DNA of 64,000 nt. Source: Pseudarthrobacter defluvii (GTDB lineage: Bacteria; Actinomycetota; Actinomycetes; Actinomycetales; Micrococcaceae). The DNA lies in assembly GCF_030323865.1 (NCBI RefSeq), contig NZ_CP066362.1, positions 1,922,001-1,986,000 on the forward strand. Direction: 5' to 3'. Position 1 is the stretch's first letter; each line of letters opens with the position of its first letter. The notes below the pieces were generated by a model. It was not told where the DNA came from and ran no database searches. It worked only from the letters and a program-made list of their open reading frames with translations. A program made the translations under genes and the position numbers. Positions 34,163 through 42,795 of this stretch are shown piece by piece.

Positions 34163-35638
34163 ATGACCATCACCTCCACCGAGAAGCCCGGTACCCCGCA
34201 GGTCGCCATTAACGACATCGGTACCGCTGAGGACTTCCTCGCAGCTGTCGACGCCACCATCAAGTACTTCAACGACGGAGATCTCGTCGAAGGTACCGTC
34301 GTCAAGGTCGACCGCGATGAAGTCCTGCTCGACATCGGTTACAAGACCGAAGGTGTCATCCCCTCCCGCGAGCTGTCCATCAAGCACGACGTTGACCCCG
34401 GGGACGTTGTCTCCGTTGGCGATCAGGTCGAAGCCCTGGTGCTCACCAAGGAAGACAAAGAAGGCCGTCTGATCCTCTCCAAGAAGCGTGCTCAGTACGA
34501 GCGTGCCTGGGGCGACATCGAGAAGGTCAAGGAAGAAGACGGCGTCGTCACCGGTACCGTCATCGAGGTTGTCAAGGGTGGTCTTATCCTCGACATCGGC
34601 CTGCGCGGCTTCCTGCCCGCATCCCTGGTCGAGATGCGCCGCGTGCGCGACCTGGCTCCGTACATCGGCCAGCAGATCGAAGCCAAGATCATCGAACTGG
34701 ACAAGAACCGCAACAACGTGGTCCTGTCCCGCCGTGCATGGCTCGAGCAGACCCAGTCCGAGGTCCGCTCCACCTTCCTCAACAAGCTGGAAAAGGGCCA
34801 GGTCCGTCCCGGCGTCGTTTCCTCCATCGTCAACTTCGGTGCCTTCGTGGACCTGGGCGGCGTAGACGGCCTGGTTCACGTTTCCGAGCTGTCCTGGAAG
34901 CACATCGACCACCCGTCCGAGGTTGTCGAAGTTGGCCAGGAAGTCACCGTCGAGGTCCTTGAGGTCGACCTGGACCGCGAGCGCGTCTCCCTGTCGCTCA
35001 AGGCTACGCAGGAAGATCCGTGGCAGACCTTCGCCCGCACCCACGCCCTGGGCCAGGTTGTTCCCGGTAAGGTCACGAAGCTGGTTCCGTTCGGTGCGTT
35101 CGTCCGCGTCGAAGACGGCATCGAAGGCCTGGTCCACATCTCCGAGCTCGCCGTGCGCCACGTTGAGCTGGCCGAGCAGGTTGTCTCCGTTGGCGACGAA
35201 CTGTTCGTCAAGGTCATCGACATCGACCTGGAACGCCGCCGCATCTCGCTGTCCCTCAAGCAGGCCAACGAGGGCGTCGACGCCGACAGCACCGAATTCG
35301 ATCCCGCTCTGTACGGCATGGCCGCAGAGTACGACGAAGAGGGCAACTACAAGTACCCCGAGGGCTTCGACCCCGAGTCCAACGAATGGCTCGAGGGCTA
35401 CGAGAACCAGCGCGCAGCTTGGGAGCAGCAGTACGCTGACGCCCAGGCCCGTTGGGAAGCACACAAGAAGCAGGTTGCCCAGCACGCTGCCGACGACGCT
35501 GCAGCTGCAACGTCCGGTGACAGCGATTCCGGCGCCACCAGCTACTCCTCCGAGCCTGCTGCCACGGATTCCGGTGCCGGCACCCTGGCTTCGGACGAGG
35601 CACTTGCTGCCCTGCGTGAGAAGCTGACCGGCAACTAA
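34163..35638 (+). CDS. rpsA: 30S ribosomal protein S1
   Basis: A 491-residue S1 protein with four S1 RNA-binding repeats. They begin at about residues 40 (LVEGTVVKVDRDEVLLDIGYKTEG), 123 (VVTGTVIEVVKGGLILDIGLRG), 210 (VRPGVVSSIVNFGAFVDLGGVDG) and 295 (VVPGKVTKLVPFGAFVRVEDGIEG), and repeats 3 and 4 are the best conserved. The C-terminal 90 residues are acidic and low-complexity, as in other actinobacteria. S1 binds mRNA on the 30S subunit. Four repeats rather than six is normal for this phylum. Codon use is strongly biased to C-ending codons, as expected for high expression. A strong promoter precedes and a strong terminator follows. Confidence 0.97.
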   Translation: MTITSTEKPGTPQVAINDIGTAEDFLAAVDATIKYFNDGDLVEGTVVKVDRDEVLLDIGYKTEGVIPSRELSIKHDVDPGDVVSVGDQVEALVLTKEDKEGRLILSKKRAQYERAWGDIEKVKEEDGVVTGTVIEVVKGGLILDIGLRGFLPASLVEMRRVRDLAPYIGQQIEAKIIELDKNRNNVVLSRRAWLEQTQSEVRSTFLNKLEKGQVRPGVVSSIVNFGAFVDLGGVDGLVHVSELSWKHIDHPSEVVEVGQEVTVEVLEVDLDRERVSLSLKATQEDPWQTFARTHALGQVVPGKVTKLVPFGAFVRVEDGIEGLVHISELAVRHVELAEQVVSVGDELFVKVIDIDLERRRISLSLKQANEGVDADSTEFDPALYGMAAEYDEEGNYKYPEGFDPESNEWLEGYENQRAAWEQQYADAQARWEAHKKQVAQHAADDAAAATSGDSDSGATSYSSEPAATDSGAGTLASDEALAALREKLTGN

Positions 35639-35665
35639 TTGCCGCCGGCCCGGATTCCCGGGCTG

Positions 35666-35709
35666 AAAGCAACAGACCCCCTGCCACAAGGCAGGGGGTC
35701 TGTTGCTTT
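35666..35709. terminator. Bidirectional intrinsic terminator
   Basis: A perfect 20-bp stem (35666-35685 with 35690-35709) around an ACAA loop begins 27 bp after the rpsA stop. The outer pairs are AAA/TTT, so it can end transcripts from both strands, rpsA from the left and the GNAT gene from the right. Confidence 0.93.
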
Positions 35710-35791
35710 AAACCGTTGCGCGGCTGCCGGACATGCGGCCAGTTCACCTGAAAGGTACCGCCGATCTTTCCGGCTTACCGGCCTGCCGGCG

Positions 35792-36289
35792 CTAGAGCTC
35801 GACGACGGCCAGGACGGTGCCGTCGTCCTGCGTCAGTTCCGCCCCGGCGGCCGCCAGCAGCCGCTGGGCGCCCCGGTTTCCCACGAGGGTGCGGGCAGTG
35901 ACGCGCTTCAGGCCCGCCCGGCGGGCCTCCGCCAGCACCAGCTCCAGGGCAGCGCTGCCGACACCCCGGGAACGGAAGCTGCGGCCAAGCCAGATGCCGG
36001 TTTCCGCCGACGGGATGGCGGCGCCAGGGTCGCGCTTCAGGCGCACGGAACCGGCAATGTGGCCGCCGGTGTAGACAGCCCAGGATTTTTCCGCCGCGGG
36101 GCCGTCCAGCCCGCCGGCTGCAGCGTGATGGTAGCTGAAGAACCAGGCGGTCCGTTCGAGGTTCCAGCCGGGGCCGCCCAGCGGGGGAGCCACCTCATCG
36201 GGCGAGGCGTCACGTTTGGCCAGCTCGAGCAGTTGGTCCGCCACTGCCCGGTCGACGTCCACGAGGGTCACGTCAGCCGAGGGGTTCAT
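35792..36289 (-). CDS. GNAT family N-acetyltransferase
   Basis: A 165-residue GNAT protein of the RimJ/RimL-like kind. HIAGSVRLKRDPG near residue 78 is strand 4, IWLGRSFRSRGVGSAALELVLAEA near 98 is the acetyl-CoA pyrophosphate loop (RSRGVG), and RTLVGNRGAQRLLAAAG near 132 holds the conserved Asn/Arg helix. It acetylates an unknown amine, possibly a protein N-terminus or small molecule. The start overlaps the end of the YigZ gene upstream by 17 nt, so the two are translationally coupled. The terminator at 35666-35709 lies just beyond its stop. Confidence 0.85.
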   Translation of the reverse strand: MNPSADVTLVDVDRAVADQLLELAKRDASPDEVAPPLGGPGWNLERTAWFFSYHHAAAGGLDGPAAEKSWAVYTGGHIAGSVRLKRDPGAAIPSAETGIWLGRSFRSRGVGSAALELVLAEARRAGLKRVTARTLVGNRGAQRLLAAAGAELTQDDGTVLAVVEL

Positions 36290-36983
36290 CCACCCACTCC
36301 GTTCCGTCGGGTGTCAGCGTGGCGGACCCTGCCGTGAGCTGCAGGATGCGATCGGACGCGGCGGCGATGGCGTCGGCGTCGTCGGGCACGGCAACCCGCA
36401 GCACGGTGTGCCGGTCCTGGTAGGTGGTGTCCGCCATGACCATGCCGGCGGCGCGCAGGTCATTCTCCAGCCGCCCTGCTGCGGCGTGCGGCACGGCGGT
36501 GGAACACACGCGCCGCCGCCTGCGCCTGACCAGCGGGGCAAGGTCCAGGGACGTCGATACTGATTCAGAGTATGCCCGGACCAGCCCCCCTGCCCCGAGC
36601 AGAACCCCGCCGAAATAACGGACGACGACGGCGCTGACGTCGCTGAGGTCCGTCACCCCGGGCGCGGTTTCCCTCTTCAGGAGGGCTTCGAGCATGGGGA
36701 TGCCGGCGGTGCCCGCGGGTTCGCCGTCGTCGCTCGACCTCTGGACGTTCCGGTCGGGGCCGATGACAAACGCGGAGCAATGGTGGCGGGCGTCATGGAA
36801 CTCGCGGCGCAGGCCTGCCACCAGGTCGCGGGCTTCGTCCTCGGTGCCGGCCCGGCGGAGTACGGTGATGAATCTGGACCGTTTGACCTCGAGCTCGTGC
36901 CGGAAGTCCGGCCCCGCAGCCAGGGTGGTGTAGGACGTGGCCCGGCTGTCCGGGTCCTGTGGTGGGTCCGCCGGGTTCAACAC
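36273..36983 (-). CDS. YigZ/IMPACT family protein
   Basis: A 236-residue protein of the UPF0029/YigZ family. The N-terminal IMPACT domain has EVKRSRFITVLRRAG near residue 32, DARHHCSAFVIG near 64, SSDDGEPAGTAGIPML near 83, and VVVRYFGGVLLGAGGLVRAYSES near 119, all strongly conserved. The C-terminal domain is shorter and divergent. Members may act in translation or as RNA-binding factors; the eukaryotic homologue IMPACT binds GCN1. The GTG start is supported by TAGACT 6 nt upstream. It overlaps the downstream GNAT gene by 17 nt. Confidence 0.9.
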   Translation of the reverse strand: MLNPADPPQDPDSRATSYTTLAAGPDFRHELEVKRSRFITVLRRAGTEDEARDLVAGLRREFHDARHHCSAFVIGPDRNVQRSSDDGEPAGTAGIPMLEALLKRETAPGVTDLSDVSAVVVRYFGGVLLGAGGLVRAYSESVSTSLDLAPLVRRRRRRVCSTAVPHAAAGRLENDLRAAGMVMADTTYQDRHTVLRVAVPDDADAIAAASDRILQLTAGSATLTPDGTEWVDEPLG

Positions 36984-37008
36984 CGCTTCAGTCTAGTGGA
37001 GAAGCACG

Positions 37009-37545
37009 TTGGGGCTAACGGCCCATGACAGCGCAGGCGGCCGGCTGGAAAATCGACCCATTTCACGCAAATTCAGGCAGCTGGCCCCGCCGGCAGTGGC
37101 GCCGGCCGGGGCTGTGTGGCCCTGGCTGGCGCAACTAGGCCAGGGACGTGGCGGTTTCTACAGTTACGACTTCCTGGAAAACCTCCTGGGCCTCAACATC
37201 CACAGCACAGACCGGATCCACCAGGAGTGGCAGGACATCCAGGCGGGGGACCATGTACACCTGGCCCCGGCGGCGTCCTCGGACCTGGAGCTGGTCCGCG
37301 TTGACACAGGAAGCGCACTGGTCCTGCGCGTTCCACCTGATACACCTCCCGGGCCTTTCCACTTCACCTGGGCGTTCGTACTGCGGCCGCAGCCCGACGG
37401 CAGTACCCGGCTGCTGGTGCGGGAGCGGTATGCCTACCGTCGATGGTGGACAGTCTGGATGGTCGAAGCAGTGGAGGTGGCAAGCTACATCATGTCGCGG
37501 CGGATGCTTCAGGGCATCAGAACCCGCGCGGAGATACGCACATGA
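37009..37545 (+). pseudogene. SRPBCC-family gene with damaged 5' end
   Basis: The open frame encodes a good C-terminal part of a SRPBCC-like family protein (AVWPWLAQLGQGRGGFYSYDFLEN, DRIHQEWQDIQAGD, FTWAFVLRPQPDGSTRLLVRERYAY). The region before AVWPW is not family-like in this frame, and the only early start is a weak TTG at 37009. In another frame the same DNA, from a GTG at 36996, reads KHVGANGP, then a stop at 37026, and further on STHFTQIQAAGP, which resembles the usual lead-in to the APxxVWPW motif. This points to a stop and a frameshift of recent origin. A sequencing error or a shorter functional protein from an internal GTG remains possible. Confidence 0.55.
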
Positions 37546-37606
37546 TTGCATGCGGCGGCAGCCCGGACCCCTCGGCGGTCCGGAAGGCGTGCCCTAGGGT
37601 GGGAGG

Positions 37607-38821
37607 GTGCTGAAGATCGGATTGACAGGCGGAATCGCCTCTGGGAAATCGGTGGTGGCTGCGCGCCTGAAGGAACGCGGCGCCGTGTTGGTGGACGCGG
37701 ACGCCCTGGCCCGTGAGGTGGTGGAGCCCGGGACCGAGGGGCTGGAGCGCATCGTCGCGGAATTTGGCGCAGGGATACTCGACGGCGGGGGACGGCTTAA
37801 CCGGCCGCGGCTCGGGGAGGCGGTGTTCGGCAACCCCGAGCGGCTGGCTGCGCTGAACGCCATCGTCCATCCCCTGGTGCGTGCCCGCGCCGCTGCCATC
37901 ACGGCGGCCGCCGCCGCTGACGCCGTGGTGGTCCAAGACATTCCCCTGCTGGTGGAAACCGGGCAGGGGGCCGCCTTCCACCTGGTCGTCGTGGTGGACG
38001 CCCCCGACGACGTGCGGCTGCACCGGATGCAGGAGTTGCGGGGGATGACCGCGGAGGCCGCGCTGTCCCGCATGGCTGCCCAGGCCACCAGGGAGGAACG
38101 GCTGGCCGCCGCCGACGCCGTCCTTGACAACTCAGGGACCGTGCAGCAGTTGCTGGACCAGGTTGATGGGCTCTGGGACGGGCGCCTGGTGCCGTTCGCC
38201 CATAACCTGGCGGAAGGGAAACGCGCACCGCGGCGCGGGGGAGCGGTGTTGGAGCCACACCGCGCAGGGTGGGCGCAGGAGGCAGGCAGGATTGCAGCGA
38301 GGATTGCTGCGGCCGCGCCGGACCTCATCCTGGCGGTGGACCATATCGGATCCACCTCCGTGCCCGGCCTGGCCGCCAAGGACGTCATCGACCTGCAGGT
38401 GGCCGTGCCGGATCTCGAAGCGGCGGAACGACTTGCCCCGCTCCTTGCCGCGGCAGGCTTTCCAGCCGTCCGGGGAGTGGAGGCCGACACCCCGAAGCCC
38501 GGCGATCCTGACCGGTCGGCCTGGTTGAAGCGGTTCCACGCCAACGCGGACCCGTGCCGTGCCGTCAATGTGCATGTCCGTGCGGCCGGTTCGGCAGGCT
38601 GGCGTTACGCCCTGATGTTCCGGGACTGGCTGCGGAACGACCCCTCCGCGCTGGAGCTCTACGCCGAGCACAAGGCGGACCTCGCAGCACGGTACGCCGG
38701 TTCGCCGACCACCAGGGCATACGCCGACGCCAAGGAACCCTGGTTCACGGACGAAGCCTGGCCGCGGATGTCGGCTTGGGCCGAGGCAACCGGGTGGGAA
38801 CCGCCGTCGTACGCGTCCTGA
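37607..38821 (+). CDS. coaE: Dephospho-CoA kinase fused to GrpB/UPF0157 domain
   Basis: A 404-residue fusion. Residues 1-200 are dephospho-CoA kinase: LTGGIASGKS near residue 7 is Walker A, VDADALAREVVEPG near 32 the substrate region, and QDIPLLVETG near 108 the DxPLL motif. It makes CoA from dephospho-CoA with ATP. Residues about 225-404 form a GrpB/UPF0157 domain of the nucleotidyltransferase fold (VDHIGSTSVPGLAAKDVIDLQV, VNVHVRAAGSAGWRYALMFRDWL). The fusion is known in actinobacteria, for example CoaE of Mycobacterium tuberculosis. GTG start, with TAGGGT 6 nt upstream. It lies just before uvrB, a common actinobacterial order. Confidence 0.93.
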   Translation: MLKIGLTGGIASGKSVVAARLKERGAVLVDADALAREVVEPGTEGLERIVAEFGAGILDGGGRLNRPRLGEAVFGNPERLAALNAIVHPLVRARAAAITAAAAADAVVVQDIPLLVETGQGAAFHLVVVVDAPDDVRLHRMQELRGMTAEAALSRMAAQATREERLAAADAVLDNSGTVQQLLDQVDGLWDGRLVPFAHNLAEGKRAPRRGGAVLEPHRAGWAQEAGRIAARIAAAAPDLILAVDHIGSTSVPGLAAKDVIDLQVAVPDLEAAERLAPLLAAAGFPAVRGVEADTPKPGDPDRSAWLKRFHANADPCRAVNVHVRAAGSAGWRYALMFRDWLRNDPSALELYAEHKADLAARYAGSPTTRAYADAKEPWFTDEAWPRMSAWAEATGWEPPSYAS

Positions 38822-38901
38822 AGCCGGGCCCCACACGGGAGGTTGTTCGCCGGTAACGGACGTGGCAGTCCACTGTCAGTGCCCGGTTGTAAATTAGATC
38901 C

Positions 38902-41025
38902 ATGAGCCTTGCGCAGGAAGTCAACCGTGTTGTAGCGCCCTTCGAAGTCATCAGCGAATTCCAACCTGCGGGCGATCAGCCGGCCGCCATCAAGGAGCTG
39001 ACGGAGCGCATCAACAACGGCGAGAAGGACGTGGTGCTGCTCGGTGCCACGGGAACTGGTAAAAGCGCCACCACCGCCTGGCTGATCGAGCAGGTGCAGC
39101 GCCCCACCCTGGTGATGGTGCAGAACAAGACGCTCGCCGCGCAGTTGGCCAACGAGTTCCGCGAACTCCTGCCCAACAACGCGGTGGAATACTTCGTCTC
39201 CTACTATGACTACTACCAGCCTGAGGCCTACGTGGCCCAGACGGACACCTTCATCGAGAAGGATTCGTCCATCAACGAGGAAGTCGAACGGCTCCGGCAC
39301 TCGGCCACCAACGCGCTGCTGACCCGCCGCGATGTGGTTGTGGTGGCCACTGTCTCCTGCATTTACGGCCTGGGTACCCCTGAGGAGTACATCGCCGGGA
39401 TGGTCACCCTGCGGAAGGGTGCGGAGATGAACCGGGACGACCTCCTCCGCAAGTTCGTCGCCATGCAGTACTCCCGCAACGACATGGACTTCCACCGTGG
39501 AACGTTCCGGGTGCGCGGCGACACCGTGGAAATCATTCCCATGTACGAGGAACTGGCCATCCGGATCGAGTTCTTTGGCGATGAGATCGAGAACATTCAC
39601 ACCCTTCACCCGCTCACGGGCGAGGTCATCCGCGACGAAGAGGAGATGTACGTCTTCCCGGCCTCGCACTATGTGGCCGGGCCGGAGCGGATGGCGCGCG
39701 CCATCAAGCGGATCGAGGATGAACTGGCCGATCGCCTGAAGGTGCTGGAAAGCCAGAACAAGCTGGTGGAAGCACAGCGACTGCGCATGCGCACCACGTA
39801 CGACCTTGAAATGATGCAGCAGATGGGGTTCTGCAACGGCATCGAGAACTATTCATCCCATATTGACGGGCGCGGGCCGGGCACCGCCCCCCATTGCCTG
39901 CTGGACTACTTCCCGGACGACTTCCTGCTGGTGGTGGACGAGTCCCACGTGACCATTCCCCAGATCGGGGCCATGTACGAAGGCGACATGTCGCGGAAGC
40001 GGAACCTGGTGGACTTCGGGTTCCGGCTGCCATCGGCCATGGACAACCGGCCGCTGAAGTGGGACGAGTTCCTGGAACGGGTGGGCCAAACGGTCTACCT
40101 TTCGGCCACCCCTGGCAAATACGAGTTGGGCAAGGCGGACGGGTTCGTCCAGCAGATCATCCGGCCCACCGGCCTTGTCGATCCCGAGGTGGTGGTCAAG
40201 CCCACCAAGGGCCAGATCGATGACCTGCTTGGTGAAATCAAGACGCGGGTGGAGAAGGATGAGCGGGTCCTGGTGACTACCCTGACCAAACGCATGGCGG
40301 AGGACCTCACGGACTACCTGCTGGGCCACGGCGTCAAGGTCGAGTACCTGCACTCGGACGTGGATACCTTGCGCCGCGTGGAGCTGCTGCGCGAACTTCG
40401 CATGGGGTCCTTTGACGTACTGGTAGGCATCAACCTGCTCCGTGAAGGACTCGACCTTCCCGAGGTATCCCTTGTCAGCATCCTGGATGCGGACAAGGAA
40501 GGCTTCCTGCGGTCATCCACGTCGCTCATCCAGACCATCGGGCGTGCCGCCCGCAACGTGTCCGGCGAGGTGCATATGTACGCGGACCGCATCACCGACT
40601 CCATGGCCAACGCCATCGACGAGACCAACCGGCGGCGCGCCATACAGGTGGCCTACAACAAGGAACACGGCGTGGACCCGCAGCCGCTGCGGAAGAAGAT
40701 CGCCGACATCACCGACCAACTGGCCAAGGAAGACGCCGACACCGATGCGCTGTTGAACAGCTTCGACTACGGCAAGGGCAAGCGCGGTATCACCGGGGCA
40801 ACCAAGTCCGGTGCCAAGGGGGCCAAGAAGGCCGCGGCCACCGTCCGGGCGGACGGCCTGGCCGCCGCTCCGGCCGAGGACCTGGTGGGCCTGATCGCGC
40901 AGCTGACGGAACAAATGCACGGAGCGGCCGCCGACCTGCAGTTTGAGGTGGCGGCCCGGATCCGCGACGAAGTCAGCGAACTGAAGAAGGAGCTGCGCCA
41001 GATGCAGGCCGCAGGCCACGCCTAG
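38902..41025 (+). CDS. uvrB: Excinuclease ABC subunit B
   Basis: A 707-residue Uvr[16 protein letters not shown] near residue 47 is Walker [12 protein letters not shown] near 97 the beta-hairpin that inserts between strands, [12 protein letters not shown] near 343 the DEAD-like box, and QTIGRAARN near 545 motif VI. The C-terminal UVR domain ([35 protein letters not shown]) binds UvrC. UvrB receives damage from UvrA and positions UvrC. TAAATT lies 6 nt before the ATG and there is no ribosome-binding site, consistent with a leaderless mRNA. No LexA box is seen in its 80-bp upstream region. Confidence 0.97.
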   Translation: MSLAQEVNRVVAPFEVISEFQPAGDQPAAIKELTERINNGEKDVVLLGATGTGKSATTAWLIEQVQRPTLVMVQNKTLAAQLANEFRELLPNNAVEYFVSYYDYYQPEAYVAQTDTFIEKDSSINEEVERLRHSATNALLTRRDVVVVATVSCIYGLGTPEEYIAGMVTLRKGAEMNRDDLLRKFVAMQYSRNDMDFHRGTFRVRGDTVEIIPMYEELAIRIEFFGDEIENIHTLHPLTGEVIRDEEEMYVFPASHYVAGPERMARAIKRIEDELADRLKVLESQNKLVEAQRLRMRTTYDLEMMQQMGFCNGIENYSSHIDGRGPGTAPHCLLDYFPDDFLLVVDESHVTIPQIGAMYEGDMSRKRNLVDFGFRLPSAMDNRPLKWDEFLERVGQTVYLSATPGKYELGKADGFVQQIIRPTGLVDPEVVVKPTKGQIDDLLGEIKTRVEKDERVLVTTLTKRMAEDLTDYLLGHGVKVEYLHSDVDTLRRVELLRELRMGSFDVLVGINLLREGLDLPEVSLVSILDADKEGFLRSSTSLIQTIGRAARNVSGEVHMYADRITDSMANAIDETNRRRAIQVAYNKEHGVDPQPLRKKIADITDQLAKEDADTDALLNSFDYGKGKRGITGATKSGAKGAKKAAATVRADGLAAAPAEDLVGLIAQLTEQMHGAAADLQFEVAARIRDEVSELKKELRQMQAAGHA

Positions 41026-41079
41026 GCCCGGAATTACCTTCGGGCAGCGGCTTGGTTTCTGGGCAACTGCTTCACCGGG

Positions 41080-41116
41080 AACGGCGGACATCCCATCAGG
41101 GGATGCCCGCCGTTTT
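41080..41116. terminator. Bidirectional terminator between uvrB and sugar-binding protein gene
   Basis: AACGGCGG (41080-41087) and CATCCC pair with GGGATG and CCGCCGTT (41107-41114), giving a 14-bp stem with one A/C mismatch and a 5-nt loop. A TTTT run follows on the plus strand. It sits between two convergent genes. Confidence 0.8.
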
Positions 41117-41140
41117 CACTGTTTGAGCCGGTCCCGGATC

Positions 41141-42466
41141 CTACTTCTTCCTGGCCGAGTCGATCATGTCCTTTGCTTCCTGCATGAGGCCCTTGGCCGC
41201 GTCCGAAGGTGACCTGCGGTCGAAAAGGACATCGCTGCTGTACCGCTGGATCAGTGCCTGTACCCCGGAGGAACCCGTGGGAGGTACGGGAGGAACGTCC
41301 TTGAGGTCCGGCTTGATGTCCTTCAGGAATGCCGCGGCTGCCTTATCCGCGGGCGTCAGCTGCGGGTCGATCGCCGTCTGGACCTCGGAGTTGGTGGGGA
41401 AGCCGCGTTCCGTCAGGATGGTCTTCGCCGCGTCCAGGTTGTTGAGCAGGTAGTTGACCACCTCGGAGGCTTCCTTCGGATGCTTGCTGCGCGAGGAAAC
41501 GGACCAGAACATGGACGGCTTGTAGGACATGCCGTTGTCCTTGGCGCTGCCGGTGGAGCTCGGCGCGCGCAGGATCTTCACCTCACTCTTCAGTGCGGAC
41601 TGGAGCGCGTTGACCTGGTTGGTCCACCACCACGACATGGCAGTCTTGCCGGTGGCGAAGAGGGTTTGTTCAACCGGGGCACTGATGTCCTCCGTGGCGA
41701 TGTTGGCAGGAGCGGCTGCCCCCTTGTTGCGCAGGTTCAGCACGTTCTCGAAGAAGGACGTGGCGGTGCCTTCCTTGAAGCCGAGGCCGCCGTCCGCAGA
41801 GTACAGCGACTCGCCGTGCTGCATGGCCCAGGTGTTGAGGTCGGAGTCGGTCAGCGAGTAGGAACTGCCGTAGTTCGTCTGGCCGGCCTTGGATGCCGCG
41901 GCAGCAATCTGGGCGGCGGTCTTTGTGTAGTCGTCCCAGGTCCAGGTCTTGTCGTCCGGGATGGGCACCCCGTAGTCCTGGAACATCTTGGTGTTGATCA
42001 TCACCGCTTTGGCGTTCTGGCCCGTACTCAGGCCATACTGCTTGCCGTCCACCTGGCCGGACTTCAGGGCATCCTGGTCAATCTTTGAGGTGTCGATGTT
42101 GCCCTGCTTCGAGAGGTCCAGCAGTGCTCCACGGCCACCGTATTCAGCGATGTAGGCCTGGTCCATCTGGATCACGTCGGGGGAATCAATGGCGGCGGTT
42201 GTGGTGGCCAGTTTGTCCCAATAGCTGCTCCAGACGCCGGGCTCGGCCTGGATCTTGATGTTGGGATGTGAGGCCTGGAAAGCGTCGATAACCTGCTGCG
42301 TCTCTTTGTTCCGCAGGTCGTTGCCCCACCACGTGAACCGGACGGTGATGTTGCCGCCGCTGTCGCTGGATGAGGAGGCGGAGGAGCAGCCGGTAGCCAG
42401 CAGGGCCACGGCGGCGGCGGTGGCGAGGGCCTTGGCCACCATGCCAGTGCGAAGCGGAGTCTTCAT
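41141..42466 (-). CDS. ABC sugar-type extracellular solute-binding lipoprotein
   Basis: A 441-residue family 1 extracellular binding protein. A lipoprotein signal (KALATAAAVALLATGCSS) puts the lipidated Cys near residue 27. A Ser-rich linker follows, then VRFTWWGNDLRNKETQQVIDAF, the usual start of carbohydrate-binding proteins. Further blocks are IQMDQAYIAEYGGRGALLDLS near 97 and WSVSSRSKHPKEASEVVNYLLNN near 320. It should bind a mono- or oligosaccharide and deliver it to an ABC permease, but no permease or ATPase genes are in the window. A LacI-type operator overlaps its promoter, so it is probably sugar-induced and depends on a transporter encoded elsewhere. Confidence 0.92.
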   Translation of the reverse strand: MKTPLRTGMVAKALATAAAVALLATGCSSASSSSDSGGNITVRFTWWGNDLRNKETQQVIDAFQASHPNIKIQAEPGVWSSYWDKLATTTAAIDSPDVIQMDQAYIAEYGGRGALLDLSKQGNIDTSKIDQDALKSGQVDGKQYGLSTGQNAKAVMINTKMFQDYGVPIPDDKTWTWDDYTKTAAQIAAAASKAGQTNYGSSYSLTDSDLNTWAMQHGESLYSADGGLGFKEGTATSFFENVLNLRNKGAAAPANIATEDISAPVEQTLFATGKTAMSWWWTNQVNALQSALKSEVKILRAPSSTGSAKDNGMSYKPSMFWSVSSRSKHPKEASEVVNYLLNNLDAAKTILTERGFPTNSEVQTAIDPQLTPADKAAAAFLKDIKPDLKDVPPVPPTGSSGVQALIQRYSSDVLFDRRSPSDAAKGLMQEAKDMIDSARKK

Positions 42467-42504
42467 TGACCAACCTTGACTTTCTGGACGAATACTAGGT
42501 CGAG

Positions 42505-42524
42505 GTGAGAAAGCGCTTTCTCAC
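42505..42524. promoter_or_regulatory. LacI-family operator
   Basis: GTGAGAAAGCGCTTTCTCAC is a perfect 20-bp palindrome with the AAGCGCTTT core typical of LacI/GalR-family regulators of sugar genes. It lies just downstream of the predicted -10 of the sugar-binding protein gene, where a bound repressor would block initiation. No LacI regulator gene is adjacent. Confidence 0.88.
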
Positions 42525-42533
42525 TGCGGATGA

Positions 42534-42561
42534 TTATTACAAGCACCGCAGGGCGGGTCAA
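42534..42561 (-). promoter_or_regulatory. Promoter of sugar-binding lipoprotein gene
   Basis: On the minus strand, TTGACC (42561-42556) and TAATAA (42539-42534) are 16 bp apart. Transcription would begin at about 42527, directly at the edge of the LacI-type palindrome at 42505-42524. The leader to the ATG at 42466 is about 60 nt. Confidence 0.65.
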
Positions 42562-42644
42562 TAGGGTATGGGAAACCGTTATCCGAAACGGCCGGGGCGG
42601 TTTGCGTGAAACATCAGAATGTATGCGCTGGGGTACAGTTAAAG

Positions 42645-42765
42645 GCACGTAGGGGAGTATCCCAAGCGCTACGATCGTCAACACGCAGGGCACAGTTGCC
42701 CCGCCGGGCGTAGCGGGCCGCCACATCAGCACCAAGTGCACAGGCAGGCCGGAGAGACTTACACC
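42645..42765 (+). ncRNA. yybP-ykoY-type (Mn2+) riboswitch upstream of terC
   Basis: The 5' GTAGGGGAGTA, the internal GTCAACACG and the 3' GGCCGGAGAGAC match the conserved blocks of yybP-ykoY RNAs (GGGGAGUAG, GUCAACA, GGCGAGACC). Supporting helices are CGCTACG (42667-42673) with CGTAGCG (42709-42715), a GGGCA/TGCCC hairpin (42688-42701), a GCAC/GTGC hairpin (42729-42739), and GGCC (42716-42719) with GGCC (42747-42750). The class senses Mn2+ and commonly controls TerC or other Mn exporters. GGGTACA (42631-42637) can pair with TGTACCC (42773-42779) close to the start codon, a possible expression platform. The span 42467-42795 otherwise holds only the divergent operator and promoter. Confidence 0.78.
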
Positions 42766-42795
42766 ATTTTTGTGTACCCTGCGAAAGGCTGCCCT

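Noticed and set aside
33863..35689. 608-codon open frame opposite rpsA
   Set aside because: It mirrors the biased codons of rpsA, and its product is Asp/Val/Leu repeats without a family. Not a gene.
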